In this document: one piece after another, positions 1 through 8,218 of the stretch
Numbering within the stretch: position 1 is the stretch's first letter
Layout: each line of letters opens with the position of its first letter
NCBI GenBank assembly: GCA_001769125.1
Contig: MEOG01000088.1
Span: forward strand, 1 to 64,000
DNA from: Bacteroidetes bacterium GWF2_35_48
GTDB lineage: Bacteria > Bacteroidota > Bacteroidia > Bacteroidales > GWF2-35-48
Direction of reading: 5' to 3'
Length of the DNA: 64,000 nucleotides
Translations under genes and position numbers: made by a program
Notes under the pieces: generated by a model
Seen by the model: the letters and a program-made list of their open reading frames with translations, nothing else
What the model was told of the DNA's origin: nothing
Database searches by the model: none

Positions 1-3
1 TTA

Positions 4-150
4 CGGTGCTCTGCACCTTAGATTTTCTATACTTTTTTAGTTTTACAAATATTATGCGGCTCTGCCGCTGCATTCCAAATATAGCAGCGATAGCTGCGAT
101 AATATTTGTAGCAGCGATAGCTGCGTTGTTTACAAAGGTGCAGAGCACCG
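4..150. repeat. Nested palindromic repeat element
   Basis: A perfect 16-bp inverted repeat (4-19 and 135-150, cggtgctctgcacctt and its complement) encloses a second perfect 12-bp inverted repeat (44-55 and 99-110). Inside are a small gcggc...gccgc hairpin and two direct copies of agcagcgatagctgcg (83-98, 110-125). No credible ORF spans it. The rest of the stretch to 460 shows nothing clear. It looks like a dispersed palindromic (MITE/REP-like) element; function unknown. Confidence 0.7.
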
Positions 151-459
151 GAATATTATCATTTTGATTCCAGCCTTAATTTTTCATAAAAACAGAAAAA
201 GCAAAAAATATTTTATTATTCTCTTGAAAAATGGCTGCTGATATCATTTTTTAGCGAATTAAATTATGCGAAAGCTGAGTTATTAACAATTTATGCTGCA
301 TAATTACATAAATCAGCATAAGGTGTTCCTCTTTTAATTACTGCAAAATCCTTGATAACAATTTATTTCTATAATAATGTAAATTATCTTTCTAATGTAT
401 TACTTGAAGCATAAATAAAAAAAGAAGAAAAAATAATAGGTTACGACTTCTGCGATTTT

Positions 460-840
460 TTAATCCACAGCTCTTAATTCGAAAGGAATTTTAACAAGGT
501 TCATAAATTCCTTACCTTTTGCCATAATCATCTCATCGTCTTTTCCATAACACCAAATAACTTTTACCTCGTTCTCTGTTCCATCTAATTTTTCAAGAAG
601 GAATAATATTTCAATTATTTTTCTTGCAGAAGAAGAATTAAAATATTCAAGCTGAAATTTAAACTCAGTATAAGGATTCGGTTGTGTTATATACTCTTTT
701 AACCACTCAAGAATAGGCATATAAAGGCGTTCGACATTTTCAGGAAATGACCTTCCGACAATTTCAAAAATTCCGTCTTCTGCATCAAGGAGGATAGTGG
801 GTACTTCCTCTGTTCCTATTATTTTTATTACTTCTGCCAT
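460..840 (-). CDS. SiaC-family regulatory phosphoprotein (DUF1987)
   Basis: A protein of about 126 aa of the DUF1987/SiaC type. SiaC proteins are small partner proteins phosphorylated by SiaB-type kinases and, in Pseudomonas, bind a diguanylate cyclase. The IXGTEEVPTILLD start and the FEIxGRSFPEN and FKLEYFNSSSARKI-like motifs are characteristic; the Ser/Thr-rich YFNSSSAR segment is where family members are phosphorylated. The ATG at 840 is preferred to a TTG three codons upstream. The gene lies 11 nt after the SiaB-like kinase gene, so the two form an operon. No SiaA phosphatase or SiaD cyclase is seen in the window. Confidence 0.8.
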   Translation of the reverse strand: MAEVIKIIGTEEVPTILLDAEDGIFEIVGRSFPENVERLYMPILEWLKEYITQPNPYTEFKFQLEYFNSSSARKIIEILFLLEKLDGTENEVKVIWCYGKDDEMIMAKGKEFMNLVKIPFELRAVD

Positions 841-851
841 AACAATCAAAA

Positions 852-1961
852 CTATGAATAATTTACTCCTAATGAGAAAAATGTGATATTATTATCTATA
901 TCTGTAAGTTTGTATACAAATTTACTTTTAGTTTCACGGGCAATATCAATAAGCCCCAAACCAGCTCCGCCATTGCCGGTAAGAACCCCTGTTTTTAAGA
1001 TAACCCGGTAAAGACTGTTCCTTTCTTCCATTTCAAGACTGTTGATCTGATTAATTTGATCTTTCAATTTACGCGCCTTTTCATACTCAATAAAATTCCC
1101 TGTACTAATAAAAAACCCTTTTACATTTTTACCTACTAGAAAAATTCCTTTTTTCTTCCCCTCCTGAGCAACAGAATGTCTGCTGATATTTTGCAAAAGT
1201 TCAGTTATAATATGAAACATAATCTTACGCTCGCTGATGTTTTCAAACTGTGTCTGCTGCATATTTTTTTCCAACAACCTGAGTATGGCTATAACCGACT
1301 TTTGCGTGAAATCGCCTTTGTAAATAAGGAAAATATTTTTATCGCGCATTTTCTTGTAAAATTCACGCGCTGTTTCAATGTGAAGGTTATATCGGGTCAG
1401 TGTATCTGCTGTAACATTTAACCCACTGATTACTGTTTGAAGAAAAAGATAGGACCAAGAATCTCCGGCAGATTCAATCGCGTATTCCAATTTATTGCCG
1501 GATTTCTTTGCAAGTTCAATAACCTTTTGCATCATGTCTTTTTTCTCTGACAATCCCGATTTATTTACCATCTCTGTAAAAAAAGAATAAAATTCTTCCA
1601 TATTTTCCTGATTCAAAAGATCAAGACGGTTTTTCAGGTCTTCTATATAATTATTTTCTATTAGATAAGCAGATGTTGTACAAAAAGTATCTGCAATACT
1701 GCGAGTCAGAAAAATACCAGGTTTGCTAATAAAACTGGGAGTAGAATTTTCTCCTTGCCTTACAAGGTTATAAAGACATTCTGCCATCAGAACAGAAACA
1801 CTTTTTTTCAGACTGTTCGTATCCTTAGGCATATCAAGACTTGTGCTGCCTATCTGAGCTGCTTTGTCCGTTATTGCATCGCTAAAGCTACCCTGATACA
1901 TAAAACTGATGTTATCATCATTCAGGTTGCTAAAAAAACTGTATGTTGATTCTATATCCAT
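852..1961 (-). CDS. Tandem-duplicated SiaB-like (DUF6272) kinase
   Basis: A 369-aa cytoplasmic protein made of two SiaB/DUF6272-like halves. The C-terminal half (about 210-369) has the GHKL features of the family: the N-box-like ELLQNISRHS and a glycine-rich GGAGLGLIDIAR box. The N-terminal half (about 15-200) follows the same plan (ISFMYQGSF then MAECLYNLVRQG then GIFLTRS) but lacks the His of the N-box and the glycine box, so it is probably a non-catalytic copy. SiaB proteins are normally about half this length. It is co-transcribed with the SiaC-like gene downstream, its likely phosphorylation target. Kinase activity is inferred from the family. Confidence 0.75.
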   Translation of the reverse strand: MDIESTYSFFSNLNDDNISFMYQGSFSDAITDKAAQIGSTSLDMPKDTNSLKKSVSVLMAECLYNLVRQGENSTPSFISKPGIFLTRSIADTFCTTSAYLIENNYIEDLKNRLDLLNQENMEEFYSFFTEMVNKSGLSEKKDMMQKVIELAKKSGNKLEYAIESAGDSWSYLFLQTVISGLNVTADTLTRYNLHIETAREFYKKMRDKNIFLIYKGDFTQKSVIAILRLLEKNMQQTQFENISERKIMFHIITELLQNISRHSVAQEGKKKGIFLVGKNVKGFFISTGNFIEYEKARKLKDQINQINSLEMEERNSLYRVILKTGVLTGNGGAGLGLIDIARETKSKFVYKLTDIDNNITFFSLGVNYS

Positions 1962-1980
1962 TTTTAAAGCTTCTTATGCT

Positions 1981-2177
1981 TAATTAGTGTTTGCGAGAAA
2001 ACATCAATTTCATCGTTACGCTTGACCTGAAAAGTAGTCATGTACATTAGTACACTCCTAATTTTCAGGTCTTCGCAAGCCTTGAACTTGACGTTTTCTT
2101 ATCAAGCACTGACACTGTCAATCAAAAAACATGAGTTTTCTTGCTGACACTAATTAGTGTTTGCGAGAAAACATCAA
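1981..2177. repeat. Direct repeat pair with hairpin
   Basis: A 27-bp sequence beginning taattagtgtttgcgagaaa occurs at 1981-2007 and again at 2151-2177. Between the copies is a hairpin with perfect 10-bp arms (gacctgaaaa 2024-2033 and ttttcaggtc 2062-2071). Further on, 2310-2400 holds a cttcgactccgctca-type stretch typical of dispersed Bacteroidota repeats. No ORF is credible between 1962 and 2498. Confidence 0.6.
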
Positions 2178-2435
2178 AAACATGCTTTTTTGCTGAAACT
2201 AATTATGTTTCCCTAAAGTTTAAATTTTATAAACTTCAAATATATTAAAAAAAAATATATATCGAAATTTTTTTATTGACACAAATCAATTTTGTGAAAA
2301 TTTATGTTAATCGTTGTCTTCGACTCCGCTCATACAACCTAAAATCCAATCAGACAAGGTTCGGCTTCACTCAGAAACCAATTAGTATATTCAAAAAAAT
2401 CTATCAATGCGTATTTTATCCCATTGATTTATTTT

Positions 2436-2463
2436 TTTGGGTATAAAAAGTTTTGTATTTTTG
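2436..2463 (+). promoter_or_regulatory. Bacteroidota-type promoter for the secreted protein
   Basis: TTTG (2436-2439), a 16-bp spacer and TATTTTTG (2456-2463) resemble the TTTG/TAnnTTTG promoter of this phylum. Transcription would start near 2470, which excludes the ATG at 2424 and supports the ATG at 2499. Confidence 0.5.
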
Positions 2464-2498
2464 TTCGGGGAAAATGGGTTATTCTATTAATGCTATTT

Positions 2499-3173
2499 AT
2501 GAAATTCTTATACACTCACATTACGCTTATATTACTTGCAGCACTTCCTGTAATGAACAGTTTTCTTTTTATTAATACTGAATTATTTTTTAAACCAAAT
2601 CAGGAATCTTTTAAAGAAAATACTTCAACCTCTACAGAGCTGGGGTATTTCAATATTAACGCCCATAAAAACAATGTCGCTTTAAGCTGGTCTACAATTA
2701 AAGAAATAAAGAACAGTATCTTCCTACTCGAAAGAAGCCATAATGGAGGCAAATTCAGTACCCTGAAAAAAATGAAAAACACAGGAAACAACGCTACCGG
2801 AGCTATTTACAAATACTATGACCAGAACCTTACTCAAGGTGTCTATTATTACAGACTAACTGAATTATTGGACGATGATGAATACTGGTATCACACTATT
2901 GAAGTACTGAATATTCCTGAAGAAAATAATATTTGTTTTTATTCTACAGAAGCAAATCCATGTGTAGGAAAATGTACTATTTTATTTTCTAAATGCCCTG
3001 ACATGAAAGAAAAAGCTAATGGCATATACATTCTCGATGCCTTTGGAAATAAAGTTTTTTCAGAAATTGATAGGAATAATACAGCTAAAATGCAAATATT
3101 ATCTGATAAGACCAACCAGTTGAAACCCGCTGTATTTATTGTTCGCAGTCCAATTAAAAAAGAAGGAATTTAG
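2499..3173 (+). CDS. Secreted protein with fibronectin-like LSW domain
   Basis: About 224 aa. Residues 1-24 (MKFLYTHITLILLAALPVMNS) form a signal peptide. The middle has the pattern very common in Bacteroidota extracellular proteins: NVALSWSTIKEIKNSIFLLERSHNGGKFSTL...YYYRLTELLDDDEYW, a beta-sandwich that usually precedes a T9SS sorting domain. The C-terminal part (from about 160) is beta-rich and weakly like a type A sorting domain (NGIYILDAFGNKVF...AVFIVRS), but the usual YPNP motif is degenerate. The start is set at 2499 by the promoter position and signal peptide. It is a single-gene unit; substrate unknown. Confidence 0.6.
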   Translation: MKFLYTHITLILLAALPVMNSFLFINTELFFKPNQESFKENTSTSTELGYFNINAHKNNVALSWSTIKEIKNSIFLLERSHNGGKFSTLKKMKNTGNNATGAIYKYYDQNLTQGVYYYRLTELLDDDEYWYHTIEVLNIPEENNICFYSTEANPCVGKCTILFSKCPDMKEKANGIYILDAFGNKVFSEIDRNNTAKMQILSDKTNQLKPAVFIVRSPIKKEGI

Positions 3174-3182
3174 CACCTGCTC

Positions 3183-3208
3183 CCTACTCCTTAATCCTAC
3201 TCCTTAAT
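3183..3208. repeat. Short tandem repeat
   Basis: Two adjacent 13-bp copies of cctactccttaat lie just after the stop codon of the secreted-protein gene. No function is evident. Confidence 0.5.
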
Positions 3209-3290
3209 CCCAAAACTGACATGTATCAGTTTTCTATTTTTTCTTATCATTCCATTAGTACATTTGCAATAAATAATAATTGTAATCCCT

Positions 3291-4106
3291 ATGGAAACAA
3301 CAGATATTATCAATAAATTATGGGAAGATTATTCATCTCATAATCCTTCTGTAAAAAAAATTCATGAACTTTTTTCTTCAGAAGGAGAAAAAATACAGAA
3401 CGATCATATTGCATTCAGAACTTTTAATGATGAAAGAGTAAATATTAATGTTCTTTCAAAAACGTTTATCAAAGCCAATTTTGTTGAGAAAGACACCTAT
3501 TATTTTTCAGAAAAAAAACTGAATGCAAAGCATTTTGAACACACAACAGACACAAAAGCTCCCAAAATATTCATAAGTGAACTTATTCTTGAAGAGTTCA
3601 GCCCTTTTATGCAGAAAACAATTCATTCTATAATTGATAAAATACCAAGTAGGATGCTGAAATCTGAAGATATTATTTTTATGGGTAATATGTGGGAAAT
3701 ACCATCCTTTGAAACGTATGAGAAATTAAAGAATGAATCAGAATATGCAGCATGGCTGTATGTTTATGGCTTCAGAGCAAATCATTTTACAGTTTTGACT
3801 AATTCTCTGAAAAAATATAATCGCTTAGAAGATTTGAATTCATTTTTAAAAAACAATGGATTTTTACTGAATAATTCCGGTGGCGAAATAAAAGGAAATC
3901 CCGAAGAATTATTAGAGCAGTCAAGTACTATGGCAGATATTGTTAAAATAAAATTCAAAGAAGGATCATACGAAATTCCATCATGTTACTATGAGTTTGC
4001 AAGAAGATATATAAACAGTAATGGTAAATTATATTCGGGCTTTATCGCAAAATCTGCGGATAAAATATTTGAAAGTACGAACTATTATATAAAAAAAACG
4101 GCTTAG
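3291..4106 (+). CDS. DUF1338 / HglS-like non-haem iron enzyme
   Basis: A 271-aa protein of the DUF1338 family, which includes HglS/YdcJ 2-oxoadipate dioxygenase/decarboxylases (Fe(II) enzymes making D-2-hydroxyglutarate in lysine catabolism). The expected metal-ligand positions are visible: H39 in NDHIAFRTF, H165 in RANHFTVL and E235 in CYYEFARR. It is shorter than the large HglS enzymes (about 450 aa) but typical of the compact bacterial branch. A TACATTTG promoter -7 element sits at 3259-3266, and the ATG at 3291 follows it. No lysine-catabolic neighbours are visible, so the substrate is open. Confidence 0.75.
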   Translation: METTDIINKLWEDYSSHNPSVKKIHELFSSEGEKIQNDHIAFRTFNDERVNINVLSKTFIKANFVEKDTYYFSEKKLNAKHFEHTTDTKAPKIFISELILEEFSPFMQKTIHSIIDKIPSRMLKSEDIIFMGNMWEIPSFETYEKLKNESEYAAWLYVYGFRANHFTVLTNSLKKYNRLEDLNSFLKNNGFLLNNSGGEIKGNPEELLEQSSTMADIVKIKFKEGSYEIPSCYYEFARRYINSNGKLYSGFIAKSADKIFESTNYYIKKTA

Positions 4107-4134
4107 CTAATAAAAAATTATTTTTCTATTTTTG

Positions 4135-4668
4135 ATGCCAAAAAAAGCGGTGACAAGTTTTATCAAAGACAGGGAAATTTACGAAAAAGTTATACTGGAA
4201 TTGATTCCAAAAACCCGGCAATTTTTATGGATAGCAACAGCAGACATTAAAGACATGTATATTGAAAGGAAAGGAAAATCTGTTCCTTTTTTATCCCTTT
4301 TAAATGATTTGATTCTTCAAAAAAAATCAATTCGCCTAATACATGCAAAAGAGCCAGGAGAAATGTTTCGCAAAGATTTTGACAAATACCCTGCATTATG
4401 GGATAATCTGGAACGGGTTTGCTGCCCGAGGGTTCACTTTAAAACAGTTATTGTGGACGGGCTTCATACATACATAGGTAGTGCAAACCTTACAGGAGCA
4501 GGACTGGGAGCTAAAAGCAGCAGCAAACGAAATTTTGAAAATGGAATTCTAACAGACGATGAAAAACTGATTGAACCCGCCATGCTTCAATTTGATGAGC
4601 TTTGGATTGGAAAACACTGCAAATCCTGCCAAAGAAAAGAATATTGCGGGGATAGAATAAATTTATAA
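4135..4668 (+). CDS. Phospholipase D-fold protein, single HKD motif
   Basis: About 177 aa with one complete HKD motif: H101-F-K103-T-V-I-V-D108 followed by G115-S116-A-N118. One-motif members of the superfamily usually work as dimers and act as nucleases or phosphodiesterases. The C-terminus has a small Cys cluster (CKSCQRKEYC) that could bind metal. The ATG at 4135 is preferred to the TTG at 4132. A TATTTTTG box ends at 4134, directly against the start codon, so either the mRNA is leaderless or this box is coincidental. The gene ends 126 bp before the truncated tRNA and belongs to the host flank. Substrate unknown. Confidence 0.7.
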   Translation: MPKKAVTSFIKDREIYEKVILELIPKTRQFLWIATADIKDMYIERKGKSVPFLSLLNDLILQKKSIRLIHAKEPGEMFRKDFDKYPALWDNLERVCCPRVHFKTVIVDGLHTYIGSANLTGAGLGAKSSSKRNFENGILTDDEKLIEPAMLQFDELWIGKHCKSCQRKEYCGDRINL

Positions 4669-4776
4669 AAAATATTTACCAAACAATTTAAACTAAAATT
4701 AAAACATGGTTATTATTCAATAACCACTTTTTTTTAATTTTTTTTTCCATTTTCAAAAAATGAAGCAAAATATTTT

Positions 4777-4784
4777 TAAATTTG
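4777..4784 (+). promoter_or_regulatory. Native promoter -7 box of the split tRNA-Gly gene
   Basis: TAAATTTG matches TAnnTTTG exactly and ends 10 nt before the first base of the truncated tRNA at 4795. This is probably the original tRNA-Gly promoter, now stranded at the left end of the island. Confidence 0.5.
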
Positions 4785-4790
4785 CAAACA

Positions 4791-4835
4791 CAATGCGAGA
4801 GTAGCTCAGTTGGCAGAGCATTAGCTTCCCAAGCT
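4791..4835 (+). pseudogene. attL: truncated 5' half of tRNA-Gly
   Basis: The bases from 4795 match tRNA-Gly(CCC) at 44475 exactly through acceptor 5' strand, D-arm, anticodon loop and the first bases of the 3' anticodon strand, then diverge at 4836. There is no T-arm or 3' acceptor strand. This is the host tRNA fragment left behind by integration (attL), and it is non-functional as a tRNA. Confidence 0.9.
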
Positions 4836-4898
4836 TTTCAGGCTGATTCCCGACAAAAAAAGAAACCAGCACTAAATTACACCAAAAAGCATCAAAAA

Positions 4899-4930
4899 GC
4901 CCCTGAAATTAGACCTTCAGGGGCTTTTTT
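4899..4930 (+). terminator. Rho-independent terminator at the island left end
   Basis: A perfect 10-bp stem (agcccctgaa 4899-4908, ttcaggggct 4916-4925) with a 7-nt loop is followed by a T run. It would end a transcript started at the stranded tRNA promoter. A degenerate relative (agcccctgaaaatagacatttagg) lies just after attR at about 44577. Confidence 0.8.
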
Positions 4931-4995
4931 CTTACCCAATGTTGAAAATTATTTTAGCATTTTGGTGAACACTTTTACATAAAAATGTTAATTTT

Positions 4996-5018
4996 GTTAG
5001 GCACATTATTAGGCACAT
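4996..5018. repeat. Arm-type integrase site, left
   Basis: A 23-bp sequence with two tandem copies of ttaggcaca spaced 11-12 bp apart lies just before the integrase start codon. The identical 23 bp occur at 44424-44446, close to attR. Paired repeats flanking the core are typical of the arm sites of lambda-type integrases; the role is inferred. Confidence 0.65.
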
Positions 5019-5022
5019 TTTT

Positions 5023-6240
5023 ATGAAATCTTCCGCAAACTTAGTCCTTGATCTCAGGCGTCCGAAAAAAGACGGTTCATATTCCGTTTGCCTGAGAGTT
5101 GTACATGATAGTACATCGTCATATATTATTCTCGATTATTCCGTTCACAAAGAACATTGGGACACCGAGAATTTTCAGATTACCAAGGAATGTAAAAAGT
5201 ATTCCAATCTGGTAAGGATAAATAATTCTCTCACCAAAAAACGCCTTGAAGCAGCCGACATGATCGAGAAGCTCACGGCATCCGGCGAACTGCAAAACCT
5301 CACTATTGCAGACTTAAAAGCAAGAATCCTGAATCAGACGGAAAAGGTTACCTTTCGTGAGTTCAATCAGAAAATAGTTGATGAACTGAAGGTGGCAAAG
5401 AAGCTTGGTAATGCAGGGTGTTACGAACAGGCGCAGCGGTTCCTTGATAAACACACCAACAGCAAAGAACTCACTTTTGATGATATAAATTACAAATTGT
5501 TAAAAAGCCTTGAATCAAAACACCTTTCAAAAGAAAACTCCCTTAACAGTCTCAGTTTTTATCTTCGCACCATCCGGGCTGTTTATAACAGAGCCATTAA
5601 AGAAGGGCTTGCAAGTCGTGATGCATACCCCTTTGCCAACTATTCAATAAGGGAAACCAAAACAGTAAAACGGGCTATCCGCAAATCAGATATAGACAGC
5701 ATCCGGGATATAAAATTAGAGAAAGATTCAACCCTTTGGCATGCCCGGAATTTATTTATGTTTTCCTTTTATAATATAGGTATGAACTTCGCCGATATGG
5801 CGCTGTTAAAAAAATCTAACCTCATTGACGACCGCATGGTTTACGCCCGTGCTAAAACCGGAAAAAATTATTCTGTCAAACTCACTCAACCCGCTAAAGA
5901 TATTCTTGCACTATATTTAAAGGACCAGAAAAAAGATGATTTCATTTTTCCGATCATCAAGCGGAAGGAACTGGAATTGCAGCTTAAAGACCTGCAGAAC
6001 GAGCGGAAAAACTACAACAATTATTTAAAGAAGATTGCCAAAAAGTTAAAAATTGAAGCAAACCTCACATTCTATGTTGCCCGTCATTCATGGGCTACCA
6101 TTGCAAAAGATTTGAATGTTCCCATCAGTGTTATTTCCGAAGGCTTGGGCCATGAAGATATAAAAACAACACAAATCTACCTCGACAGCTTTGATGCGGA
6201 TGTTATTGATAAAGCAAACCAAATGATTTCAGGTTCATAG
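5023..6240 (+). CDS. int: Tyrosine recombinase (island integrase)
   Basis: 405 aa. An arm-binding domain (about 1-95), a core-binding SAM-like domain (about 105-210) and a catalytic domain (about 220-400). Catalytic residues visible: K278 (RAKTGK), R354-H355 (YVARHSWAT), H377 (GLGHED) and the nucleophile Y386 (TTQIYLDSF). The first catalytic arginine is missing: the usual G-[LM]-R position reads G253-M254-N255, as in IntDOT, which also lacks Arg-I. It starts 5 bp after the left arm repeats, the usual place for an integrase that controls its own excision. The protein should cut within the anticodon-loop core. The frame is intact, so it is probably active. Confidence 0.93.
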   Translation: MKSSANLVLDLRRPKKDGSYSVCLRVVHDSTSSYIILDYSVHKEHWDTENFQITKECKKYSNLVRINNSLTKKRLEAADMIEKLTASGELQNLTIADLKARILNQTEKVTFREFNQKIVDELKVAKKLGNAGCYEQAQRFLDKHTNSKELTFDDINYKLLKSLESKHLSKENSLNSLSFYLRTIRAVYNRAIKEGLASRDAYPFANYSIRETKTVKRAIRKSDIDSIRDIKLEKDSTLWHARNLFMFSFYNIGMNFADMALLKKSNLIDDRMVYARAKTGKNYSVKLTQPAKDILALYLKDQKKDDFIFPIIKRKELELQLKDLQNERKNYNNYLKKIAKKLKIEANLTFYVARHSWATIAKDLNVPISVISEGLGHEDIKTTQIYLDSFDADVIDKANQMISGS

Positions 6241-6258
6241 TTTTAAAAAAGTTCATGT

Positions 6259-7746
6259 ATGAAAATAGATTTAAACATATTCGATAGTATTCTCTTTGGA
6301 GACCTTCGCCCATGGTTGTCTGAGAATTTCCAGTCTGACAAATTTCAGGCAAAATTAACTCCGGTTTTTTGCTGTAAAGATGTTTCTATACAATCATGCG
6401 AAAAAGCGATTCATTCTGCAATAAAAATCCTTGCTCCAAACCTTAAAACGGACAATCCGATATATGAGATTGATGATGCAAAGGTAGTTTACAATGCAAG
6501 CGATGATCATGTTTCCGGTCCTCTGATTGAAATAGAGTATCAACATTATTTCAATAGCAAAACAGAATTTTATTATTACCTGATAAAGAATTTCACAACC
6601 TCTCAGGTTCGGAACTTATACCTTCTGATTAACTTTTCAAATGCGGATGGTATTGACAGGTACATTGTAAATAGTGCCTTTGCAAAGGTAAAAGCATTGC
6701 TTTGTGAGCTTCCCGAATTTATTCTGAAATACGGTTACGAAGACGAAATGCCGTTTGACCAGGCTGCGGATGATGCCGACCGCTTGGTAAGAAAAGATAC
6801 TGATTTTATTTTAAAAACCCTTCGGACAAACCTTATCCGTGCAATCTTTGAAATGCAGGAATTATTCAGCAATTTGTTAGATACTCCGGTTCTCACCGAA
6901 GACGAGGTATATTCGCAGCTTGCAGGGATTACTTCACCCAATCAGAAACTGATAAAAGACATTACCCTGCTTAATGAATTTCTGGTGAAGCGCTTTATTT
7001 CTCAAAGGCCGTACACAAAGAAGGATGCTATTTACAGGATCAACTACACAAAAGAATTTTACAACACATACAAGGTAATACCGCTTTCAGCAAAGAATGT
7101 CTCATTCCGTAAGGATGAACTCACTTCCCATATTCGTGTATTGGAAAATCTTATTTATGTACGTGAATTTTCAGGTGCAACTGTCAATCCATCCTATGAT
7201 GTTTTAAAGTCAGACGAGTTCATCGAAGAAACCCGGAAATCAGAAACCATCGCATTGCAGCAAGAACTAAACAACATTAAAAAACCGGTAGATAAAATTG
7301 ATTTTATCACTGGTAAGTTGGAATCTTTTTCTTTTTTCAATTCAGGTGTGTCTTTTGTAGAATCAGATTTTAAGCCATCTGTTCCCCGTAAAATATGCAA
7401 ATGGCTTGCTACGCAGGAAGCCTATATAAAAGAAAATTTACACATTGATCCTGCTTTGCTCGATACCACACCCTTACCAAAAATAAAAACAAATCTAACG
7501 GTTCAGCAGTTAGCTTATTTTTTCAGCCTGATGGAAAAGGCAGAATTATTCAGCACTTCAAACATTTCTGATATTTGCAGAACGGTTATCACTTCTTTTG
7601 AATCCAAGAAACAGGCGGATATTGATTTCAATAGTTTTCAATCAAAATTCTACAACAAAGAATTTGAGGCTATTGATTTTTGTCACGCCAAAATCAAAAA
7701 AATGCAGGAATTTGCATTCGCTGACAAGAAATATTTCGGCGCATAA
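6259..7746 (+). CDS. Unknown island protein, possible RteC-like C-terminus
   Basis: A 495-aa soluble protein with no signal peptide or membrane segment. I do not recognise the N-terminal three quarters. The C-terminus (about 425-495: LTVQQLAYFFSLMEKAELFSTSNISDICRTVITSFESKKQADIDFNSFQSKFYN) matches the pattern seen at the end of RteC-like and related proteins on Bacteroidota mobile elements, with a helical read-out of lineage-specific repeats. It lies 18 bp after the integrase gene, probably in one operon, so a role in regulation of excision or replication is a guess. Codon use is like the flanking integrase and primase. Confidence 0.45.
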   Translation: MKIDLNIFDSILFGDLRPWLSENFQSDKFQAKLTPVFCCKDVSIQSCEKAIHSAIKILAPNLKTDNPIYEIDDAKVVYNASDDHVSGPLIEIEYQHYFNSKTEFYYYLIKNFTTSQVRNLYLLINFSNADGIDRYIVNSAFAKVKALLCELPEFILKYGYEDEMPFDQAADDADRLVRKDTDFILKTLRTNLIRAIFEMQELFSNLLDTPVLTEDEVYSQLAGITSPNQKLIKDITLLNEFLVKRFISQRPYTKKDAIYRINYTKEFYNTYKVIPLSAKNVSFRKDELTSHIRVLENLIYVREFSGATVNPSYDVLKSDEFIEETRKSETIALQQELNNIKKPVDKIDFITGKLESFSFFNSGVSFVESDFKPSVPRKICKWLATQEAYIKENLHIDPALLDTTPLPKIKTNLTVQQLAYFFSLMEKAELFSTSNISDICRTVITSFESKKQADIDFNSFQSKFYNKEFEAIDFCHAKIKKMQEFAFADKKYFGA

Positions 7747-7749
7747 TCC

Positions 7750-7872
7750 TTATTTATCAAGCCTTTCACTCATGGTTGTACAACCATGTGCAACTACCAC
7801 ACGTTCATCGCTTGGCATAATTTCGCTTCCATAATCTTTCAATTGGGCCCTTTTGGAGATTTCAACAAACAT
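7750..7872 (-). CDS. Possible 40-aa antisense ORF over a palindrome
   Basis: A minus-strand frame of 40 codons (MFVEISKRAQLKDYGSEI...CTTMSERLDK) fills the gap between the 495-aa gene and the HTH gene. I do not recognise it and see no convincing ribosome site. It overlaps a perfect 18-bp palindrome at 7771-7788. It may be chance, a gene remnant, or a small regulator. Confidence 0.2.
   Translation of the reverse strand: MFVEISKRAQLKDYGSEIMPSDERVVVAHGCTTMSERLDK
7771..7788. promoter_or_regulatory. Perfect 18-bp palindrome, possible operator
   Basis: catggttgtacaaccatg is its own reverse complement and lies 113 bp upstream of the excisionase-like HTH gene. A palindrome of this length in a 154-bp gap suggests a dimeric-regulator site. 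No test is possible from sequence alone. Confidence 0.4.
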
Positions 7873-7900
7873 TTTGTTAAATCTTTAAAATTATTGAAGA

Positions 7901-8218
7901 ATGGAAACTGTAAATATTCCTGCTGATGTCTATAATGACCTTATCAGCAAAGTTGACAACATTGTAAGCAGGCTCGAAAGCCCGCTGGAAACATACCCCA
8001 TGAAAGAGCGTTGGCTCGATATTCAGGAAACCTGTCTGTTGCTGAAAATTTCAAAACGCACCTTACAGGCTTACCGGGATAACGGCATACTCAGCTTTTC
8101 CCAGATTGGCGGTAAAATCTATTTTAAGGTGGTTGACCTCGAAGAACACCTGCGAAAACATTACGTCCGTGCTTTTTCATCTAAAAAGAATAAACGCTAT
8201 GAACGTAACAGTATTTAA
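7901..8218 (+). CDS. Excisionase-like helix-turn-helix protein
   Basis: 105 aa. After a short N-terminal helix, residues 40-95 form a winged-helix (HTH_17/MerR-like) domain: WLDIQETCLLLKISKRTLQAYRDNGILSFSQIGGKIYFKVVDLEEHLRKHYV. Such small proteins on Bacteroidota elements act as excisionases or regulators of the adjoining replication genes. The 3' end overlaps the start of the primase gene by 20 bp, indicating translational coupling. Confidence 0.75.
   Translation: METVNIPADVYNDLISKVDNIVSRLESPLETYPMKERWLDIQETCLLLKISKRTLQAYRDNGILSFSQIGGKIYFKVVDLEEHLRKHYVRAFSSKKNKRYERNSI

Noticed and set aside
4782-4982. 66-codon plus-strand frame across the left island end
   Set aside because: It runs through the half-tRNA, the terminator and T-rich DNA; no protein-like composition.
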